This document shows positions 32,017-35,809 of a stretch of 35,809 bases of DNA, one piece after another. Made by a program: the position numbers and the translations under genes. Source of the DNA: Haliea sp. (GTDB lineage Bacteria > Pseudomonadota > Gammaproteobacteria > Pseudomonadales > Halieaceae). Position 1 is the first letter of the stretch. Every line of letters begins with the position of its first letter. A model generated the notes under the pieces. The model was not told the origin of the DNA, made no database searches, and saw only the letters and a program-made list of their open reading frames with translations. The DNA lies in contig PKDD01000177.1 of the NCBI GenBank assembly GCA_002862465.1, positions 1-35,809 on the forward strand, given 5' to 3'.

Positions 32017-32481
32017 ATGGCAGTAAAAATCGTACCCAAGGAAGAAATGTTGGATGCTATTGGCACTAAGTTTGAACCTGGCGAGTGGATTGAGGTGACA
32101 CAGGATCGTATCAATGCTTTCGCCGATTGCACCGAAGATCACCAGTTTATTCATGTAGACGAGGAAGCTGCAAAGAACACACCCTTTGGCAGTACTATCG
32201 CTCATGGATTTTTGACCTTGTCTCTTCTCTCTAAGCTGATCGAAGGCAACGGCGTAATTCCTGAAAATATTGTGATGGGACTCAACTATGGTTTTGACAA
32301 GGTGCGTTTTCTGGCGCCGGTGAAGTCCGGCAAGCGCGTCCGAGCTAACGCGGAAATCGCCGATATCGTTCGCAAGGACGAGAATCGCTTTTTAATTAAG
32401 CAGATTGTTTCCGTAGAGATCGAGGGCGAGGAGACGCCGGCACTGGTGGCAGAGTGGTTGAGCATGGTCATCGCCGGCTGA
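32017..32481 (+). CDS. MaoC-family (R)-specific enoyl-CoA hydratase
   Basis: A 154-residue single hot-dog protein that would add water to a trans-2-enoyl-CoA to give the (R)-3-hydroxyacyl-CoA. The hydratase motif is intact: FADCTEDHQFIHVDEEAA with Asp41 and His46 five residues apart, followed by TPFGSTIAHGFLTLSL. The length is that of PhaJ/NodN-like members. A good TAGGAG site precedes the ATG. It is the first gene of an operon with an MFE-2-type dehydrogenase and a thiolase, the order of reactions in beta-oxidation, and shares its promoter element with the dehydrogenase operon upstream. Confidence 0.9.
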   Translation: MAVKIVPKEEMLDAIGTKFEPGEWIEVTQDRINAFADCTEDHQFIHVDEEAAKNTPFGSTIAHGFLTLSLLSKLIEGNGVIPENIVMGLNYGFDKVRFLAPVKSGKRVRANAEIADIVRKDENRFLIKQIVSVEIEGEETPALVAEWLSMVIAG

Positions 32482-32522
32482 CCAGTTGGCCTATTTATTT
32501 TTTTATTAAGAGGGGTTTAGTA

Positions 32523-33440
32523 ATGTCTATTCGTTATGACGATAAGGTCGCAATCGTGACCGGTTCTGGTCAAGGGTTGGGTCGCAGTCACGCTATCGAA
32601 CTGGCTAAACGTGGGGCAAAGGTTGTAGTCAACGACTTGGGCGGTGGTGTCGACGGTTCCGGTGGTTCATCCGACGCAGCCAAGGCCGTGGTGGCGGAAA
32701 TAGAGGCGTTAGGCGGCGAAGCTATCGCCAACGGCGCCAATGTCGCTAAATATGACGAAGTCGAGGCCATGGTTAAGCAGGCTGTCGATAAGTGGGGCCG
32801 CGTGGACATTCTGGTTAATAACGCGGGCATTCTGCGCGACAAGAGTTTCACCAAGGGTGGTCTAGACGACTTCAGACTAGTACTTGATGTGCACCTTATG
32901 GGCAGTGTCAATTGCACTAAAGCCTGTTGGGATATCATGCGTGATCAAGCCTATGGTCGTATTGTGGTCACAACGTCATCGTCAGGTCTTTACGGTAACT
33001 TTGGCCAGACCAATTACGGCAGCGCGAAAATGGGCGTTATTGGCATGATGAATACGTTGACTCAGGAAGGTGCGAAGTACGATATCCGCATTAACGCTCT
33101 GGCACCGACTGCAGGCACGCGCATGACTGAAGGACTAATTCCTGAAGAAGCCTTTGCATTGCTGACGCCAGAGACGGTAACGCCTGCGGTATTGTATATG
33201 GTCAGTGATGACGCTCCCAACAAAACGATTATTTGTGCCGGTGCGGGTGCCTACTCAGTGGCCAAGATTGTTGAGACTGATGGCGCTTGGCTAGCACCCG
33301 AGGATCAGACTCCAGAGGGTATTGCGGCCAACTGGGATGCAATTACGTCCTCGGAGGGTCAAGCACAGCCCCAGGCGGGTTTTGAGCAGACAGTGAAATT
33401 CACTGGCAAGGCTATGGAAGGCCTTGGCCTGAATAAGTAA
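32523..33440 (+). CDS. (R)-3-hydroxyacyl-CoA dehydrogenase-like SDR (MFE-2 type)
   Basis: A 305-residue SDR with the NAD-binding VTGSGQGLGRSHA (residues 12-24), NDLGGGVDGSGGSSDAA, ILVNNAGILRDKSF, and the catalytic Ser and Tyr-x3-Lys in TTSSSGLYGNFGQTNYGSAK. The long NDLGG insert, the LRDKSF segment and the extended C-terminus are marks of the dehydrogenase domain of peroxisomal multifunctional enzyme type 2. In eukaryotes that domain is fused to a MaoC-like hydratase; here the hydratase is the gene just upstream (41 bp). It should oxidise the (R)-3-hydroxyacyl-CoA to the 3-ketoacyl-CoA. GAGGGG before ATG 32523 supports the start. Confidence 0.9.
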   Translation: MSIRYDDKVAIVTGSGQGLGRSHAIELAKRGAKVVVNDLGGGVDGSGGSSDAAKAVVAEIEALGGEAIANGANVAKYDEVEAMVKQAVDKWGRVDILVNNAGILRDKSFTKGGLDDFRLVLDVHLMGSVNCTKACWDIMRDQAYGRIVVTTSSSGLYGNFGQTNYGSAKMGVIGMMNTLTQEGAKYDIRINALAPTAGTRMTEGLIPEEAFALLTPETVTPAVLYMVSDDAPNKTIICAGAGAYSVAKIVETDGAWLAPEDQTPEGIAANWDAITSSEGQAQPQAGFEQTVKFTGKAMEGLGLNK

Positions 33441-33491
33441 ACATTGACTCAAGGGGCCTTCATTGGTGCCCCGTTACTGGAGAGAAGAAAT

Positions 33492-34670
33492 ATGAGAGAA
33501 GCCGTTATTGTATCCACCGCTCGCACGCCGATTGGCAAGGCCTTTCGTGGCGGTTTTAATAATCTTGGCGGAGCAACGCTGGGCGCCGTTTCCGTGGCTG
33601 AGGCTGTAAGGCGTGCCGGTATCGATCCGGCTCGCGTTGAAGACGTGATAATGGGTAGCGCTTTGCAGCAAGGGGCCACCGGTTCTAATATCGCACGCCA
33701 GATTGCGTTGCGTGCGGGCCTGCCTCTTACCACATCTGGAATGACAATAGACCGTCAATGCTCGTCCGGCCTGATGGCGGTAGCGACAGCTGCGAAGCAG
33801 GTCATGTACGACGGTATGGACTGTGTAATCGGAGGTGGACTGGAGTCTATATCGCTTGTGCAGAATGAACACATGAATCTGCACCGCATGGTAGACGACG
33901 AGTTGATGGCGATTGAGCCAAATATGTTTGTGCCAATGCTGCAGACAGCGGAAATCGTTGCCGAGCGTTATAAGATTTCTCGCGAGGCAATGGACGAGTA
34001 TGGACTGCAGTCACAGGAGCGCACCGCAGCAGCTTATGCCGCGGGTAAGTATGCCGATGAGTTAGTAGATGTTACTTGCAAACGTATCGCTTGGGACAAA
34101 GCAACTGGCGATTCTTCAGAAGTTGAAGCGACTGTGTCTGCTGACGAAGGTTTGCGTGGCACAACGCTGGAGGGCCTCCAAGGATTAAAGACTGTTATTG
34201 AAGGTGGCACCATTACCGCGGGTAATGCATCCCAACTCTCTGATGGCTCTTCCGCTCAGCTGGTTATGGATTCAAAGGTTGCCGCGAGCGAGGGTCTGCA
34301 GCCGTTGGGAATATACCGCGGTATCGCTGTTGCTGGTTGTGCCCCGGATGAGATGGGGATTGGTCCAGTCTTCGCCGTGCCCAAGCTGCTCAAGCAGCAC
34401 GGTCTGTCAGTTGATGATATTGGTCTGTGGGAACTTAACGAGGCCTTTGCCGTGCAGGTGCTTTACTGTCGTGACCAATTGGGCATCGACAATGATAAAC
34501 TCAACGTAAACGGCGGTGCGATTTCGATCGGGCATCCGTATGGCATGAGTGGATCGCGCATGGTTGGACACGCCTTGATTGAGGGTAAGCGTCGCGGTGT
34601 TAAATACGTCGTTGTTACGATGTGTGTAGGCGGGGGCATGGGTGCGGCAGGATTATTTGAAGTCGCGTGA
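33492..34670 (+). CDS. Acetyl-CoA acyltransferase (thiolase)
   Basis: A 392-residue thiolase that cleaves a 3-ketoacyl-CoA with CoA. All catalytic elements are present: acyl-accepting Cys90 in [17 protein letters not shown], His348 in [17 protein letters not shown] and Cys378 in [11 protein letters not shown]. The start is ATG 33492 behind GGAGAGAAG; the frame is open to 33444 but lacks family sequence there. It lies 51 bp after the SDR and is the last gene of the operon, followed by a canonical terminator. The family covers FadA and acetyl-CoA acetyltransferase; the context favours a degradative role. Confidence 0.94.
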   Translation: MREAVIVSTARTPIGKAFRGGFNNLGGATLGAVSVAEAVRRAGIDPARVEDVIMGSALQQGATGSNIARQIALRAGLPLTTSGMTIDRQCSSGLMAVATAAKQVMYDGMDCVIGGGLESISLVQNEHMNLHRMVDDELMAIEPNMFVPMLQTAEIVAERYKISREAMDEYGLQSQERTAAAYAAGKYADELVDVTCKRIAWDKATGDSSEVEATVSADEGLRGTTLEGLQGLKTVIEGGTITAGNASQLSDGSSAQLVMDSKVAASEGLQPLGIYRGIAVAGCAPDEMGIGPVFAVPKLLKQHGLSVDDIGLWELNEAFAVQVLYCRDQLGIDNDKLNVNGGAISIGHPYGMSGSRMVGHALIEGKRRGVKYVVVTMCVGGGMGAAGLFEVA

Positions 34671-34687
34671 TGTCCTAATGAGTAAAG

Positions 34688-34715
34688 CGGCGCTTACGAG
34701 CGCCGTTTTTGTTTT
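34688..34715 (+). terminator. Rho-independent terminator after the thiolase gene
   Basis: CGGCGCT pairs with AGCGCCG around a TACG loop (34688-34705), followed at once by TTTTTGTTTT. This is a textbook intrinsic terminator 18 bp after the thiolase stop and separates the operon from the next gene. Confidence 0.92.
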
Positions 34716-34753
34716 AGTCTCTAATACGGACTTTTGTGACCTGAGGAATACTA

Positions 34754-35731
34754 ATGAAAGCAGTGGCATGCAAAGAGCACGGTCTTCCTGATAAATTGGA
34801 GTTAGTGTCGGACTGGCCGGAGCCAGCAGTCGGTGAACACGATATCCTGATTGATGTTAAAGCGGCGGGCCTAAACTTCCCTGATGTGCTGATGATACAG
34901 GGCAAGTACCAGTATCAACCGGATTTACCCTTCATCCCAGGCGGGGAATGTGCCGGGGTAGTGGCAGCAGTCGGGGCTAAAGTCAGCCGTTTCAAACTAG
35001 GTGACAAGGTGCTATCCGCCGGTGGCTCCGGCGCGTTTTGCCAAAAAATTGCGGTCAGTGAGTTTGGTGCATTTCCGATGCCTGATGGGCTTAGTTTTGA
35101 GCAAGCTGCTGGGGTTAGCATCACGTACTTTACGTCCTATTATGCGCTCAAACAGCGTGCCGATATTCAGCCGGGCGAGACTCTGCTGGTGCTGGGCGCA
35201 GCAGGAGGTGTCGGCACCAGCGCGATTGAACTGGGTAAACAAATGGGCGCCAAGGTAATTGCTGCCGCAAGTAGCGATGAGAAATTGGCGCTGTGCAAGA
35301 AATTAGGCGCTGATGAACTTATCAATTATAACGACGTAAATCTTAAGGACGCGATCAAAGAGTTGACAGAAGGAAAGGGTGTGGATGTGGTTTATGATCC
35401 GGTCGGCGGTGATTATGCAGAGGCTGCTCTTCGCGGCATGGCTTGGAAAGGCCGCTATCTTGTGATTGGCTTTGCTAGCGGCCCAATTCCGAAGATTGCA
35501 CTGAATCTTACTCTGCTCAAAGGATGTTCTATCGTTGGGGTATTTTGGGGCCGCTTTACAGGCGAGGAGCCTGAAGTTAATTTGAAAAATATCGAGGAAC
35601 TCTGGGCACTCTTTGCCAGCGGAAAAATAAAGCCTGTTGTCACTGACAGTTTTCCTGTCGAGCAATATGAGCAAGCGTTTGATTGCATGATAGAGCGTCG
35701 CGCGCGTGGCAAGGTCATCATCACGATGTAG
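34754..35731 (+). CDS. NADPH:quinone oxidoreductase-like MDR family protein
   Basis: A 325-residue medium-chain dehydrogenase/reductase of the zinc-free quinone oxidoreductase type. The N-terminal GroES-like domain has AGLNFPDVLMIQGKYQ and PFIPGGECAGVV. The cofactor domain carries LVLGAAGGVGTSAIELGKQ, the NADPH-binding motif, and the C-terminus ends PVEQYEQAFDCMIERRARGKV. The Cys/His/Glu zinc ligands of true alcohol dehydrogenases are absent. It reduces a quinone or an enone/enoyl compound. It starts at ATG 34754 behind TGAGGA after a terminator, so has its own promoter or reads with the following Fe-ADH gene, which begins 9 bp later. Confidence 0.88.
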   Translation: MKAVACKEHGLPDKLELVSDWPEPAVGEHDILIDVKAAGLNFPDVLMIQGKYQYQPDLPFIPGGECAGVVAAVGAKVSRFKLGDKVLSAGGSGAFCQKIAVSEFGAFPMPDGLSFEQAAGVSITYFTSYYALKQRADIQPGETLLVLGAAGGVGTSAIELGKQMGAKVIAAASSDEKLALCKKLGADELINYNDVNLKDAIKELTEGKGVDVVYDPVGGDYAEAALRGMAWKGRYLVIGFASGPIPKIALNLTLLKGCSIVGVFWGRFTGEEPEVNLKNIEELWALFASGKIKPVVTDSFPVEQYEQAFDCMIERRARGKVIITM

Positions 35732-35740
35732 GTAACGGCT

Positions 35741-35809
35741 ATGCAGAGTTTTGAGTTTAATACGGTTGCTAGAATAATTAACGGTGCGGGTAGTGCGCTA
35801 GAACTCGAA
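35741..35809 (+). CDS. Iron-containing alcohol dehydrogenase, N-terminal fragment
   Basis: Only 23 codons remain before the window ends. The readable start (MQSFEFNTVARIINGAGSAL) is the usual opening of iron-containing alcohol dehydrogenases: a F-x-F strand, a (R)II-x-GAGS turn and a helix beginning. The iron-binding Asp/His residues lie outside. The ATG is 9 bp after the stop of the quinone oxidoreductase gene, so the two are probably co-transcribed. Substrate cannot be judged. Confidence 0.72.
   Translation, partial: MQSFEFNTVARIINGAGSALELE

Noticed and set aside
1-35809. tRNA, rRNA, CRISPR arrays, prophage or insertion sequences
   Set aside because: None recognised on either strand; repeats are short and gene order is that of ordinary chromosomal DNA.

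Overview
The window reads as chromosomal DNA of a heterotrophic, probably marine gammaproteobacterium. The gene set (two TonB-dependent receptors, several acyl-CoA dehydrogenases, a DUF3014 protein, a DUF3833 lipoprotein, an inactive-transglutaminase/7TM plus ATP-grasp cluster) resembles Halieaceae/Spongiibacteraceae-type genomes. This placement rests on gene content only. Base composition is mixed and moderate throughout. I saw no rRNA, tRNA, insertion sequence, integrase, phage gene or CRISPR array. The window opens inside the 3' end of a glutathione peroxidase gene and closes inside the 5' end of an iron-containing alcohol dehydrogenase gene.

Region 1 (1-6046): glutathione peroxidase tail, a conserved protein of unknown function, then a divergent unit. 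A carotenoid/lignostilbene-type oxygenase is on the minus strand. Facing away from it on the plus strand are an extended-SDR epimerase/dehydrogenase, a DapB-like NAD(P)-dependent dehydrogenase, an unrecognised secreted protein and a DUF3833 lipoprotein. The intergenic strip carries an inverted repeat and a tandem direct repeat placed over the -35 of a good -10 element. Region 2 (6169-7462): a PPOX-fold flavoprotein and a sirtuin whose 3' ends overlap convergently by 50 bp. Region 3 (7702-10024): a compact plus-strand metal-related module (CopL/DUF2946-like secreted Cys protein, MerP-like periplasmic protein, small outer-membrane barrel, MerT-like membrane protein) behind a 14-bp perfect palindrome, followed by a 48-residue membrane protein with a strong ribosome binding site. 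Region 4 (10245-15744): a secreted neutral ceramidase, a PuuB/OrdL-like FAD oxidase with PurU (formyl-tetrahydrofolate deformylase), and a DUF3014 protein. Region 5 (15996-21031): a FrnE-type DsbA protein, then three overlapping genes (retropepsin-like protease, inactive transglutaminase fused to 7TM, ATP-grasp ligase) and a FieF-type cation exporter.

Region 6 (21056-35809): first a TonB receptor on the minus strand behind a perfect CRP-type site. Then comes a long plus-strand catabolic block: two adjacent acyl-CoA dehydrogenase genes that look like subunits of one heteromeric enzyme, an acyl-CoA synthetase, an ACAD10/11-like dehydrogenase, a second TonB receptor, a MaoC hydratase, an MFE-2-type SDR, a thiolase, a quinone-oxidoreductase-like MDR protein and the start of an Fe-ADH. 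The two catabolic operons (starting at 23711 and 32017) are preceded by nearly identical 38-bp promoter/operator elements. Together the block has every step of a beta-oxidation spiral plus an outer-membrane importer. The substrate cannot be read from sequence; a branched, cyclic or steroid-like acyl chain is a reasonable guess.

The items most worth following up are the duplicated 38-bp promoter/operator that ties the two catabolic operons together, the four-gene metal module with its palindrome, the divergent carotenoid-oxygenase unit with its own tandem-repeat promoter, and the CRP-type promoter of the first TonB receptor.
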